DNA of 64,000 nucleotides from Symsagittifera roscoffensis. Its lineage: Eukaryota; Xenacoelomorpha; Acoela; Convolutidae. The notes under the pieces were generated by a model. It made no database searches. It saw nothing but the letters and a program-made list of their open reading frames with translations, and was not told the origin of the DNA. A program made the position numbers and the translations under genes. This document shows, in pieces, positions 26,375 through 37,603 of this stretch. Every line of letters begins with the position of its first letter. The stretch's first letter is position 1. The DNA lies in assembly GCF_963678635.1 (NCBI RefSeq), contig NC_087071.1:30184141-30248140 (forward strand), in the 5' to 3' direction.

Positions 26375-26480
26375 TAAAGGTCAAAAGTATCAGAGAATCG
26401 AGGTCACAGTCAGGAAACCTTTCATCAAATATTCCCGTCAAAATTCTGGGCATTTTTTAGATATGGAAGAGTAAGTTAGT
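26375..26480 (-). repeat. Inverted fragment of the non-LTR 3' UTR
   Basis: The minus strand reads TTTTGACGGGAATATTTGAT followed by CCTGACTGTGACCTCG, matching 25715-25780 and 4025-4080 with scattered differences. No coding part accompanies it. Confidence 0.65.
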
Positions 26481-26724
26481 GTAATAATAACTTAATGCGT
26501 CTCAATGCTGAAAAATGCACTCTAGACAATGTCAAAAACGAGTTAGACGACCAAACCTGAGGAAACATTCTTAAAACTGAAACGGAACAAAAAGATTGCT
26601 ACTCCAACACTTTCATGGAAAGTTATTGCATCTAAGCAGTGTCATCAGTCATTATCGGCCCTTTACTAATTAAAACGTAATCTGTCAAAAATTGTCTCAT
26701 AAAGTCAAGCCTCAATGCTTACTC

Positions 26725-27723
26725 AGGATACATTGTACCAATAGTAGCTTAAGGCGCATCAGTAACACACTACTACACATCTAACCATAAAACTCTACAA
26801 CAAATTGCAGCGGACAGCAACAAAATGGATGCTGAACTCATGGAAATGGAAAGACTACATAAAGTAAGATTGCTCCCACTGCCTTTATACTCCGAAACGC
26901 AACTTCTGTTTTTCATATAAAGTACTCAAAAAATTTATGAAACACTTCAGCCAATACGCCACATGCATCCAAATTTTGACCCGACAAAACGATAGAAAAA
27001 AATTTCAAGTGCCAAAAGTTCGCTTAAAGAATACCAACACTGACTTCTTTAACATCATTTTTCAAAATACAACAAAGCATTTATCCGAGACAAAGGTATC
27101 TGGGTAGATACTTTTTGAAAATTTAGCAAAAGTATCCAGAATTGGACGTCTGCAATTGGCAATTATTGTGTCAATGTGGAAACTAAAACAAGGCCAGAAG
27201 CGATGAAGACTATTTAGAGTTTCATCAGGATAGTGCCCTGGAGTTGAAGTTTCTCAGTTTGTTAGTGAAGAACAAGGGTAATCCATCATGACTGATTGGA
27301 AAGACAAGATCAGCAAAGAACAGACCGTCACAGAAAAGGAGGAAGGCACTAGCGAAACGAAAGGAGAGGGAGGAAAAGGGTTTTACTTCATCAAACTGTT
27401 AGTTTTGTTTTGAAGGTTTGCTGCTTTGTGCCTCGTGAGGATCGTTACTCGTGGCCTGCAAATTATGACCCCAACAATTCTTCCCCCACAATTTTTACGA
27501 TTGATATTAAATAGCAAACTTTTAAGGAAACTTGTGCTGGACTATCTTAAATGGTATTTTAAGCTGAATAAATGTTTTCATAGATGTATTTTCTGATGCT
27601 TGAAAAGCAACGCTTGAAAAGCAATACAATATTAGATTTTTGCCATTCCCAGTACCGGAAAACGGTTTTGTTCCAAACCACGTGATTCCTTGTTTTCAGC
27701 GAAAGCTACTCAGAACTGAAAAC
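26725..27723 (+). repeat. Tandem duplication, first copy (about 1 kb)
   Basis: Nearly the whole unit recurs at 27724-28723 with an offset of about 999 bp and scattered substitutions and small indels. Shared landmarks are TAGTAGCTTAAGGCGCATC near the start and CCAAACCACGTGATTCC near the end. The unit reads on the plus strand like decayed coding DNA, possibly the N-terminal part of the Penelope-like element that follows, but I cannot prove this. Confidence 0.8.
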
Positions 27724-28723
27724 AGGATATGTTGTACCCATAGTAGCTTAAGGCGCATCAAAAACATACTACTTCACATCTAACCATAACACTATAAAAC
27801 AAATTGCAGCGGACAGCAACAAAATGGATGCTGAACTCACATATTTCATATGAGGAAAGACTACATAAAGTAAGATTGCTCCCACTGCCTTTATACTCCG
27901 ATACTCAACTTCTGTTTTTCATATAAAATACTCGAAAAACTTATGAAACACTTCAACCAATACGCCACATGCATCCAAATTGTGACCCGACAAAACGATA
28001 GAAAAAAGTTTTAAGTGCCAAAAGTTCGCTTAAAGACTACCAACACTGACTTCTTTAACATCAATTTTCAAAATACAACAAAACATTTATCGGAGACACG
28101 GAAATCTGAGCAGATACTTTTTGAAAATTTTGCAAAATTATCCAGAATTGGACGTCTGCATTTGGCAATTATTGTGTCAATGTGGAAACTAAAACGAGGC
28201 CAGAAGCGATGAAGACTATTTAGAGTTTCATCAGGATAGTGCCCTGGAGTTGAAGTCTCTCAGGCTGTTAGTGAAGAACCAGGACAATGCATCATGACTG
28301 ATTGGAAAGATAAGATCAGCAAAGAACAGACCGTCACACAAAAGGAGGAAGGCACTAGCGAAACGAAATGAGTTGGAGGAAAAAGGCTGTACTTCATCAA
28401 ACTGTTAGTTTTGTTTTGAAGATTTGCTGCTTTGAGCCTTGTGAGGATCGTTCCTCGTGGCCTGCAAATTATGACCTCAACAATTCTTCCCCCACAAATT
28501 TTACGATTGATACTAAATAGCAAACTTTTATGGAAACTTGTGCTGGATTATCTTAAATTTTATTTTAAGCTGATTAAATGTTTTCATAGATGTATGTTTC
28601 TGATGCTTGAAAAGCAATGCTTGAAAAGCAATACAATATCAGATTTTTTGCCATTCCCAGTACCGGAAAACGGTTTTGTTCCAAACCACGTGATTCCTTG
28701 TTTTCAGCGAAAACTTCTCAGAT
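27724..28723 (+). repeat. Tandem duplication, second copy
   Basis: See the first copy. A 65-codon frame at 28015-28212 (KTTNTDFFNINFQN...) is also present, with a stop, in the first copy, supporting a shared ancestral coding segment. Confidence 0.8.
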
Positions 28724-28869
28724 TTTAAAAAAAACTAAGAATGAAAAGAACAATTGCGACAAGTTATTGAATACAAGAAGGTAGTACAACGGTGGCTCGA
28801 TGAAAAGTTTTGGCTGTCAGTCTTGCACTGTTTTTATAAAGGTGAACCAAAAGATCACGAGCACAGTAA

Positions 28870-30660
28870 ATCAAACAAAAAAAAAGAAAACTTTCAGAAA
28901 GACAAGATAGACCACTAGCCGAGAATGTGACAATTCAGTGATAGCTTTAGAGGGCATTGATTTGCCAGAGTGGCTGCAAAAATTTTATCCCGAGGACCCG
29001 ATTACCGGGTTCCGGATAAACTCAATGAATTTTTTTTTGGCTGATGTGGATTCTTTTTATCCCAACTGAAAAATCAGAATGTAACAGGCAATTGAGATTG
29101 AAGCAGCAGCTAAAGCCAATGTATCACGAGTGGAAAAGACAAAATCTGATACTGGTTGGCTGAAAAAAAAAACACAAAAGTTTCTCAAAAAAACGCTCTT
29201 TTAGCAGTATCATTCGGTAAGGTGTTGGGTTTTGTATCATGAAAAACAACCTATACGAAGCCAAACTGCTAAAAATTTCAAAGTCAGACCAGTTTAAAAC
29301 ACTAAACAACACTGATGGTTCGGTGGTGTTGAAATTTTAGAAAGACATTAGGCAAGAGCTGGTGAGGCTGAAAAAAGTGCGATGAAATAAGTAAACCTTT
29401 TAAAACAAATTGAGACGTACATAAGTTTGTACGGTTTAGCAAGGGTACTCAAAAGTACGTACCACTCCACACGGCTCTTTTTCTGCCTGAAAGCTCATAT
29501 GACCACTTGAACAAAACATTGGCAAAATTTAATGATAGATCGAAAAGGGGGAACATACTAAAAGCACACAAGAAGCACGAGAGATTATTGAAAACGTTGA
29601 TTTGATCTCCCATGAAAAAATAAAACTCTAAAAAGTTAAAAATTTGTAAACTACTGTTCCAATCAATTGGCTACCGTCATAGCACTCAGAAAACTTTATG
29701 AGCAAGAGACTCATCCCAAAATTCCACGCAATACAATCGAGAAATTGCTAAACCTAGCTGTAGGGGCAATGATACTTGGTATACACAGAAGGATGGTTTG
29801 GATATGTGAGCTTCTCGTGCAGACATGCTGGCAAACTTGAGGATGAAAAAGGTCGAAACCGTTTGGAGGAAAGTGAGTCCCATAACTTGCAAGCCCATGA
29901 AAAATCAAAGTGGCATTTGTGCAGAAATAAAGGGAAAATATGTATACGCAGAATGTGTTGAATCTTAAAACTGTCTAACTGTTGTATCAAAACTGTAGTG
30001 AGCCTCAAAAAAGTGATTATTGTAATATAACTATTACTGAATGACTTTGCTGGTCAAGCCGCGAGTTGCAAAAAGAGTCCAACCCTCGGATGAAATGAAA
30101 CTTTTTCAGCGATATGCTGCTGTTATCGTTAGAATTGTGAAAGGAGATCCGAAATAATTGTTAAATGACGCAAATCAATTACTTTCTAATCTGCAGTTTA
30201 TTTTAGTAAAAGCTATTGTTAAAGGCAATTTAGCTCACTTGACGTTATTGTTAATGCAAATTCACATGAAAATGTAATTTGTGGATGGTATTAAACAAAC
30301 TGATGTAGGACAAATCTTAGTTTTGGAAGTTGCGCTCCACCAGTAAAAGAAGAACATATTATGAGGCGCAGCTCATCGAACTTTTAGATGCATTTAGAAT
30401 AAATTTGATGAGGCCATGAAAGTAAGAAGAAAGCAATGGGTTAGCAACCAATACCCAAAATTTTGGACTGATAAGATTGCCTCGAGGTATTTTGATAGAA
30501 TCATCAAAAAAAAATCACCAAGAGCCCTGGCATCAAAGAATATTGAAAAAGATGACACAAAAACCAAGTTGGTAGTGCAGTACTGAGGCAATGAAAGACT
30601 AATTTTTGCAAAGAAGGTACGGAACAGAAAAAAAGGCACCAACTGTTTTCAACACCAGAA
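28870..30660 (+). pseudogene. Decayed Penelope-like reverse transcriptase
   Basis: Through many stops and frameshifts the plus strand preserves Penelope-type blocks: FCIMKNNLYEAKLLKI near 29232, TYISLYGLARV near 29408 (LYGLPKxHK-like), PLHTALFLPESSYDHLNKTLAKF near 29460-29530 (RPVLS..SSY..NK-like), and YTQKDGLDM with LANLRMKKVE near 29780-29855 (the QxDGxxMGSP...LANxxM block). The order is that of Penelope-like polymerases, and a GIY-YIG end follows at 30690. No intact frame exceeds about 70 codons, so this copy is long dead. The tandem kilobase duplication upstream may be part of its 5' end. Confidence 0.65.
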
Positions 30661-30689
30661 CGCTACAAATCTCCATTCTATCCTTAAAA

Positions 30690-31015
30690 TCTTCTTTTTC
30701 GCGTGATCTAAAATCAAAATTGATTTACATGATTTCATTTTGTGGTTGTAACTCCACCTTTCTTGGCAAAACGGTTTGACATCTAACCACTAGGATTGAC
30801 GAACACCGGTAGTAAGACTCATCAGTAGGACAATATCTAAGGAACTAAGGAACTGAGGGCATGAGCGCGGGGTTGTCATGGGAGGTTATAGAACAAGCTG
30901 GCACTAACGTCATGCTACTGACTTTGGAAGCACTTCACTTCTGGAAAGAGAGACCGAGAATAAACAGGCGCAATGAGCTCAGATGCAGGGACTTAGTTTT
31001 ATATTTAAATTATAT
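30690..31015 (+). pseudogene. Decayed Penelope-like GIY-YIG endonuclease (second copy)
   Basis: Aligns by eye with 470-770: the strand around TTTGTGGTTGTAACTCCACC corresponds to the Cys-Thr-Ser-Thr segment, followed by HLTTRID and, at the end, LLTLEALHFWKERP. At least three stops and a small deletion interrupt it. It closes the Penelope-like remnant begun at 28870. Confidence 0.7.
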
Positions 31016-32009
31016 TTCCAAAATGTAAATTTTGGCCAGGACAAAACTAAATAAATAAAGATCGAATTAAAAAAAATTAACATTTTTTGAAGTTGTAAAA
31101 TAAGACGAATCGAAAAACTTAAGTAAAACGCAAAATTTAATAAAATCGAAAGATAATTCTAATAGAATTCGAAGTTGATGATATAAAAGTGATGCAGTTT
31201 TGCCATGAGTTTCAAATTAGCGAAAATTTATTAATATTGATTCTTATTGTTTTGTATAACCAAATTTCTTTAGATAGTTTTATGATGGATGATCAATTTG
31301 CAAATTTTAATTATCTTAACATTGATAATGCAAAAATGTGCGAAAAGGTTCTGAATTTACATATTTTATTTCCTTTGAATAGAGATGACAACTAAAATCG
31401 ACCCTGTTCAACTCTATGCTGTTTGTGTTTTTCCATATCTCAACTCCGGATACAGAGATAAATTTTCCAGAGTACAAAATTTATATGGGTTCTTGAAGAA
31501 TTTTTGCGTCGAATTAGTAGCAAAATGAGTACCTCGAAGATTCACGTCCGTCCTCTTTCATGTCAGTCCAGGTCCAGGTACGGCCTTTATGAGCAATGAA
31601 GCGCTGTTCCCGGCACCATCAGGTCTCAAACAACTGCTCTCCATGTTGGCTTCTTTTCCGGGCGGTTTCTTTTCAAAAATCAAACGATTGTATTTCCCAG
31701 TTCTACGGCATCTTTTTAGGTGGCTTCATACACAAACCAGGAGGACAGAAATTATAAATTTAATCAAAGATACTTTACTAATCTTTGATCATTTCACTCA
31801 GTCAGAAAACCACTAGAACTTCAAAAGTTAGGAAATAGTAAAGTGGCTTAAAGTAAAAAAACAAATAATTCGGAAACGAGCGGATCAGACTAAAAAGACT
31901 GAGACTTGCACAAAATATACCGGAGTTGAATTGAACACATTAAGTTTAACCTAATATGAGACTACGGGTCAATCAAACACGTCTACTAAACTGCGTTTTA
32001 GTTACTTTG
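31016..32009. other. Unassigned AT-rich flank left of the second LTR element
   Basis: No convincing gene; plus-strand frames of 68 and 75 codons at 31189 and 31589 look like chance. The right end abuts the target duplication GCTCT at 32010. Confidence 0.4.
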
Positions 32010-32014
32010 GCTCT
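32010..32014. repeat. Left target-site duplication (GCTCT) of the second element
   Basis: Matches 37887-37891 exactly and abuts the LTR. Confidence 0.85.
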
Positions 32015-32298
32015 TGTGATAACGGATAGAACCTCTGGTGTTTTATATTGAAAACAGTAGTGGTTTCTAAGAGTTAATTTAATGATGAAACCGTATTGTT
32101 TGATCAGCCTAAGATCTGCGGCTAACTGTACGCCGAGCTACAGTTGAGAGAATGAATCTCTTCAATAACAATAAAGGTCAAGCATTATTGACCTTGATAT
32201 AAATAATAACATAATATAATTTATAGATAACAATATGAACAATTAGGCCAAGGCCATAATATGGTTACTGCAAATGCAGGAGCAGTTGCGGTACCACA
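32015..32298 (-). repeat. 3' LTR of the second element
   Basis: Differs from the 5' copy at about five positions (for example CAG/CAA near 32056 and AAGG/AATG near 32250). In element orientation it is preceded by GAGCGGGGTA, an acceptable polypurine tract. Confidence 0.92.
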
Positions 32299-32620
32299 TA
32301 CCCCGCTCAACCAAGAAAATTTTATCATACGTTATCAAATTTTAATAATAATGCATGGGAGTCTGAATACTCAGTTTATGAAGTTTTTTTTTGGCTTTGT
32401 TTCTTAATTTGTCTCTTGTGCTTTCGCGACTTGGTTTCATCACTTACCTTCTTTCTCCTCATGCTCTTCCTCAAATTGTAGTGGAACCCGCCTCTCAGCA
32501 TTCCAAGACCGATTAATATCAAGCGCCTCACTGCCAATTTTTTTTCTAAAGGGATGTTTCTCCAGTAGACCAAATTTCGTTTCCACCGAATTCGTCGAAT
32601 CGGGTTTAAAAGTTGCTAGT

Positions 32621-33745
32621 TTAATTCTGTATGCGTCTGTATAGGTCCGGCCATGTTAGGTTTACTTTAGCCCTTTTCACCGCTAGATTTAGACCCCCAC
32701 CTTGCAAGATATCTTTTGATGTGACCACTGTCGGATTGTCCTGGAATTTTCTCTGTGCCTCTACTGGATCCAAAGCTCGCTGCTCTAGCAGTAAATCCTC
32801 GTCAGACCCAATATCCTCAGATCCTTCTTGTTCCTCAGATTTCCGTTGTGATTGTTTTTGATGTTTCTTTTTAGGTTTTTCTCCTGTTGGAGAACGACGA
32901 TGGTTCACTTTGTCCTGCAAGACGACCTTAGCTTTAGCAATGTCACTCTTTCTATATATGGCCCCCGCTGCTGTCTTGACAGCAGAGGGCGTTTCTGAAA
33001 CGACTTTTCCTTTCAACGGCTTTGTGAGGGCCTTTCCACTTCTCCTCCCCTCATCTTTCCTGATCAGTATGGAAGACCATTGACGCTGACTGACGATATC
33101 TTCTGGTTTATACTCGATAAAGCCACGCTCCCACGAATACAACATTTCTTTTCGTAATTCGGGGTTAGTCGTACTCGTCTCCTCCACAGAACGCCTTAGG
33201 TCATTTGCAGATGTGTCACGTCTGGTTTGGTTCCACCTGAAATTAGCTTCCAAGAGTTCCTTTAATGCCCGCGCTCTCGCACGATCCTGTGCTGAGTCAA
33301 CTTGCTGTTTAAACAATGGGCTCACATCTCGGCTGTTTTGTCCTTTTTTGACAATTTTCAGTCCATCGCGAGACTGTTCAATGCGCCTTTTGAGCTGTGA
33401 GGCAGTGAGCGCAGAAGAATCCAGGTGTTCTTTATCGTAGCGGGTGCAGCTTCTGCATTCTTCCGCCAGATTGACTATATCTTTGTGCATGTGCGGCCAC
33501 CACAGGTATTTCGAAACATCTAGCATCGCTTCCTGACCTGGGTGACCGCGATGAATTCTCTTCAGCACTGCTTGCCGCATTTGCCCCGGAACAGCCAGCC
33601 TGTTGTCCACCAATATACAATCATCCACAACGGAGAGTTGGTGCCAGAGAGAATTTGTATACGGACCCATCAACTCGAAACTATGACGATCGTTTCTTTC
33701 TATTACTCGCCGAAGTCTATCCATCCAAGCAACCTCCGAGATCAA
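32621..33745 (-). pseudogene. Integrase of the second element lacking its catalytic core
   Basis: A 374-codon open frame. Residues about 64-100 contain the HHCC zinc domain (RIHRGHPGQEAMLDVSKYLWWP then CRSCTRY). Immediately afterwards the sequence changes to SSALTASQLKRR and a charged C-terminal region rich in Arg, Lys and Glu; no D,D-35-E core is present. The frame is nevertheless open throughout, so the deletion kept the reading frame. The product could not catalyse integration. The element would need integrase in trans to have moved in this form; alternatively the deletion happened after insertion. Confidence 0.8.
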
Positions 33746-33750
33746 CTCTG

Positions 33751-34739
33751 CTAACAGGCTTCTGTCGAAAAACTTGGTAAGGTTGCCAAAACTATTTTCG
33801 TCTCCGCTTGGCGAGAGTCGTCTTTCCTGGATTTGTGAGTTATCTTTTCCTTTTTAATCACACTGACTTCTGGGCTCTCGGACGGACTTTCAGCCGTAAG
33901 ATCCACTTCTAGTATCGCTGGTTTTTCTCTTTGTACATTTGTCTCCAAGTCCTGTTCTCGTCTGCTTCTATCTTCCAATACTGTTCGTGCTTCGAGTTCG
34001 AGTAAGCTTTTCGGGTTATCGGATTTTTCTGCCCCCATGAGGTCCCAAAATGAGATTAGGTTTGTCTCTGCTGAGTTGACAGATGTGATCTCTTTATGTC
34101 CTTTGGGTTTGATTGACCTCTTTACTGTTCGCCACTCGAATTGGGGTAAGTCTGAATCGGAAGTGTCCGAGTCCTGCCTGCTGCACGCTCCTCTTTTCAC
34201 TATACGTGTCCGGGGAAAAGTAGTTTCTGTCACCTGCTCTGTCAACTCGTCTCTCCGTTCTTCATTTTGTCTTTTCATTATCTTCTTCGACTTGCCTGAC
34301 CCCGATTCGTTTCTATCCATCCTTCTAGTGATCGCCGATTGGTTTGAAATTTTATTGAAATCTTTTTGTTTGAATTCTTATCCGACTGTTTAGTACGAGA
34401 AATCTTGTTTAAAGTGTTTTCCTCATTCTGTTCTCTTTGAAATCGTGAGTTTTGACCATTTTCGTTCCGGTCGAACTTTGTCCAGTTTTGAACAAACCGG
34501 TCACCATAGCAACCGTGTGATGAATTGTCTTTACAGGGGCTAATTTCGCTTCTTATTCCAGAATGTTCTAGAATGTTAACGTCAATCTTTTGATCCGTTT
34601 CACTAAATCGACTGCTCAAACAGTCGAGAGCTTTGTGAAAATTTTCAATCGAAGTCAGTACAAATCTCTCATCTAATTCATTAGTAGAATATTTTTTTGG
34701 GGAATTTTTTACCGAGATGCAAATGCAATTGGTACCCAT
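33751..34739 (-). pseudogene. RNase H-integrase linker of the second element (two frames)
   Basis: Two overlapping frames (34278-34739 and 33751-34320) encode polar, charged, low-complexity sequence rich in Lys, Glu, Ser and Asn with no catalytic motif. This corresponds to the long variable linker between RNase H and integrase in this group. The start retains KKYSTNEL from RNase H. Confidence 0.6.
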
Positions 34740-35038
34740 TCGTTTTGATCAGACCACTGATCAAGAGTAGCCCCTAGACCACTGTGACTGGCATCGCACT
34801 TTACCCGAGTTTCTTTAGATGGCTTATAATAGTTTAACAAAGCGATATTGGCTACTGCTTTTTTTGTTTCCTCAAATGCTACAAAGTGTTGATTGTCCCA
34901 ATCAAATTTTTTCATTGGTAGTCGAACATTCTTCATTTTCTTTTTTTTTTTATTTTCTTCTTTCAACAGTGGTCGGAGTTTATCAGTTAAATTAGCCGCA
35001 TTCAGAATGAACTTAGATAAATGATTAATGCCACCCAT
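34709..35038 (-). pseudogene. RT thumb and truncated RNase H of the second element
   Basis: Begins MGGINHLSKFI (thumb), then the RNase H start VKCDASHSGLGATL with its first catalytic Asp, and ends WVPIAFASR. The following frame (from 34739) continues KKYSTNELDERFV: after the conserved STNEL the normal RNase H core, including the expected VTDH catalytic block, is missing and the text jumps to what is normally the RNase H-integrase linker. The lost segment is roughly 70-80 residues by family comparison (inference). An A-rich run near 34940 may have promoted indels. Confidence 0.75.
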
Positions 35039-35102
35039 GAACGATCTAAGTTGTTTTAGTGACTTGGGAGGTTGTAGATTTGCAATGGCCTCAGTTTTCG
35101 TA

Positions 35103-35810
35103 TTATACCTTCTGCCAATAAATTATAAAAAATATTAGCCAATTCACTGAGGGCTGAAAAAATTCACATTTTGAAATTTTCAATGCAAGATTTTCATCAT
35201 CCAACTTCTGCAACACATTCCGAACCAATTTCTCATGATCCTTAGCTTCTCCATTTGATACAATTAAGATATCATCCAGGAAGCAAAAGGTGTTTTTGGA
35301 ATGATTCAGTGTTCTATTCATTGCTTTTTGGAATTCAGCGGGCATGTCCGCCAGCCCGTAAAAGCCTGTCAGAAACCTATATGTTACCGTTGCCTGACCT
35401 CCAACGATGTTGAAATTGCATTGTTTCGCTGTGTCCGCAGTTAGCCTTATTTGACGCTAGGCATACTTTAAATCCAACACGGTGAAATACAGTGTACCTT
35501 CTGCTGTTGCCGTGATTATTTGACTAACCCTATCTATCAGTTCATCCACATTTGGCATCTGATATTTATTTTTATAGAATTGTCTATTGATGGGTTTTGC
35601 GTCCAAGGGTAACTTAATCGAATTGTCTTTCTTAACTGTGATGACAATTGGAGCAATAAAACAATCACTTGTACATTTATCGAATTTTTGGATATGTCCT
35701 TCCGCAAGTAGTTTTTCTAGCTCCGCTTGTACTTTATCCTGAATGTGTATAGGGATTCTCCTACCTTTTTCTTGGGTCGGACATAATGGATATTTAAATT
35801 TTGTATTCAC
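35103..35810 (-). pseudogene. Reverse transcriptase segment of the second element
   Basis: One frame with a single in-frame TAG near 35457-35459. Before it: RRIPIHIQDKVQAELEKLL, IAPIVITVKKDNSIKLPLDA, and TVLDLKYA (catalytic Asp). After it: FYGLADMPAEFQKAMN and the catalytic FCFLDDILIVS, then the ALKISKCEF block. It then runs into a stop at 35103, with a frame change before RNase H. The sequence is close to intact apart from the TAG, so its loss of function is probably recent relative to the other remnants. Confidence 0.85.
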
Positions 35811-36067
35811 AGTATGGTTCTTTGACTCCCCTTGTCTGTCAAAAAGGTTTTTAAATTGACTATAGCATTTTCATTTCTAACCTTCTGACTGCTCGCTCAG
35901 TAGCACGTCAAACCTTGATATTCGTGGAGCTGCTTTCTGAGTAGTCTGAATTTCTAGTTTACCTTGAAGGTCCAGACCTAGTATACACCGCATACGTCTT
36001 TCCGTGACTAACAGTATCGCTCCAAACACTTCCCAACCCGCCGAACGCATATTCGCTTTCAATGCTC

Positions 36068-36541
36068 CTAATATCGAAATAGGTCGTTTATTGTAATCCA
36101 CAAATTGCGCTCGTTAAGCTTCTCTGCTCGAATAAATTTTGATTTCGTAGGTCCTTCCAGAATTTGTTTGCTTTTCGCCCAATTCAGAAGTGATACTGGA
36201 CTACCCGTGTCTATAGTCATGTTCAAAATATGACTATCAGTTTTCACTAAAGCCTTCAATGCTTTAGTTTGATGAGATTTTGGATTCCTTCGAATCTCAA
36301 CTTTTTCAATAGTTTCAGACTTTGCAATCATCGCTTTCTTCTCGTTGTTTCCTTCTTCGTACACATTCACTAATACTCGTTTGTTGATGTATTTTTCAAT
36401 TTCTGCAATAGAGGTTAAGTCCTCTTCTACCGCCATTATCTCAAATTTGTCACAGGAATTAAAATTTTGTATTAAATTACATTCCTCTTCCGAACTAGAA
36501 TCTTCAATTGCAACTTCGTTAACTTGCTGTGATCTGCACAT
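36068..36541 (-). pseudogene. Protease segment of the second element
   Basis: The frame runs from the end of the second zinc knuckle (MCRSQQ) through an acidic linker to an aspartic-protease active site, MTIDTGSPVSLLN, with the catalytic Asp at residue 111. It ends with a stop at 36068 in the middle of the protease region; the rest continues in another frame (35877-36101, with ILGLDLQGKLE). The protease would cut Gag-Pol in the particle; here it is disrupted. Confidence 0.75.
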
Positions 36542-36777
36542 TTTTGCAAAATGATTGGGTTTGTTACAGTTCTTACACGATTTACCATTGCCGGGCAGTT
36601 TTTTAGATGTCCTCCTCCAAACACTCTACCACATCGCGTACATTGTTTTTGATCCCCCTTAGATCTTTTAGTATTTCTGTTGCCATACTGCTTCGTTCTA
36701 TTCTGATTCTGACCTCGTCGTCTAGGGTTATACCCCTTGTTTCCAATTGCCATAACCGGTTCTTGTTTTATTTTCAT
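36472..36777 (-). pseudogene. First zinc-knuckle segment of the second element
   Basis: The 101-codon frame carries a basic Arg/Asn-rich stretch and CTRCGRVFGGGHLKNCPA, a zinc-knuckle-like Cys/His motif. Just after CPA (near 36585) the reading frame is lost: the second knuckle (CKNCNKPNHFAKMC, spacing C-x2-C-x4-H-x4-C) is encoded in the next frame. The two knuckles should be in one protein, so a single-base indel separates them. Confidence 0.7.
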
Positions 36778-37603
36778 TTTTGAATTTGAAAAAAAATCCT
36801 GAGTTGTTAGTACTCGTTGAAGACTTTTGAAATGCTTGAGTAGTTTGTTTACTTTGTTCGAATTTTATTGCACGCTTTAGAACTTCTTCAGGAGAAAATG
36901 TTTCAAAAGTTAGTGTGTCTTGAAGAATAACATTCCTCATCCGGGATACAAATAGATCTCTCACCAACTCTTCTTCCAGTCCTCCCAGCTCCGCCTTTGC
37001 TGCTTGTGCAGTCAATGCCGCATGAATGGATTCGAGAGTTTCATTCGTTTCATGAGATCGTGTAAACAATTTGTATCTCTCGTAAGTAATACATTTCGTT
37101 TCCACAAATGAGATTTTTGCTAATCGCACTATTTCCCGAAAACCAAATTTGGATATTTCTGTGTGCGGATTCTTTTGGATAAACTTTTTCTTTCCTTCTG
37201 CGCCCAAAGCGAGAAATAATTGTGATGTCAAACGTTTTCCAACTTCGTGATAGAATACGTTGTGTCCTACTTTAGGTCCTCTCATAACTCGTTCTTCATT
37301 TTCTAGAACAATTCTGTCCCGTGCCAATCTGTTCGTGGCTTCTCTCTCTGCTACTGCAGGCGCATCTTCGTTTTGTACCGGTGGTTCAGGAACTGGAAGA
37401 GGTTCTCCCAGAACAACTTTAGGTAATTCTAACATTACTTCTGGATCCACATTCTCTTTGACCGTAACAGCAAATAGGAATTGATCAAACCATGTTTCGA
37501 AATTCCACGGTGGATCTGAGTTTGCAGAAGCCCAGAATACTGGGATTCCTATATCTAACCTATTGTCTAGAGCTAAAAAACCGGATCCTGCTGGCTGCGC
37601 CAT
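36728..37603 (-). CDS. gag: Gag (capsid part) of the second element
   Basis: The 291-codon ORF starts at an AUG made of the LTR's final A and the first two bases of the primer-binding site, so its first residues (MAQPAGSG) are encoded by that site. It continues with a capsid-like region: WNFETWFDQFLFAV near 33-46, a Pro/Glu-rich linker near 68-85, and helical sequence with ARISFVETK- and FVSRM-type motifs near 160-225. It lacks the zinc knuckles, which follow in another frame after a shift near 36750. Whether that shift is natural for the family or a lesion is unclear; later breaks are certainly lesions. Confidence 0.8.
   Translation of the reverse strand: MAQPAGSGFLALDNRLDIGIPVFWASANSDPPWNFETWFDQFLFAVTVKENVDPEVMLELPKVVLGEPLPVPEPPVQNEDAPAVAEREATNRLARDRIVLENEERVMRGPKVGHNVFYHEVGKRLTSQLFLALGAEGKKKFIQKNPHTEISKFGFREIVRLAKISFVETKCITYERYKLFTRSHETNETLESIHAALTAQAAKAELGGLEEELVRDLFVSRMRNVILQDTLTFETFSPEEVLKRAIKFEQSKQTTQAFQKSSTSTNNSGFFFKFKNENKTRTGYGNWKQGV
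37583..37602 (-). other. Primer-binding site of the second element
   Basis: Directly after the LTR the minus strand reads TGGCGCAGCCAGCAGGATCC, complementary to a tRNA 3' end of the type ...GCTGCGCCA, which fits a serine tRNA best. There is no spacer, and the site lies inside the gag coding frame. Confidence 0.75.

Noticed and set aside
29686-30008. Overlapping minus-strand ORFs of 65-84 codons
   Set aside because: Opposite strand of the Penelope-like RT block around YTQKDGLDM; shadows.
34037-34393. 118-codon plus-strand ORF across the second element's linker
   Set aside because: Antisense to readable integrase-linker sequence; no independent support.
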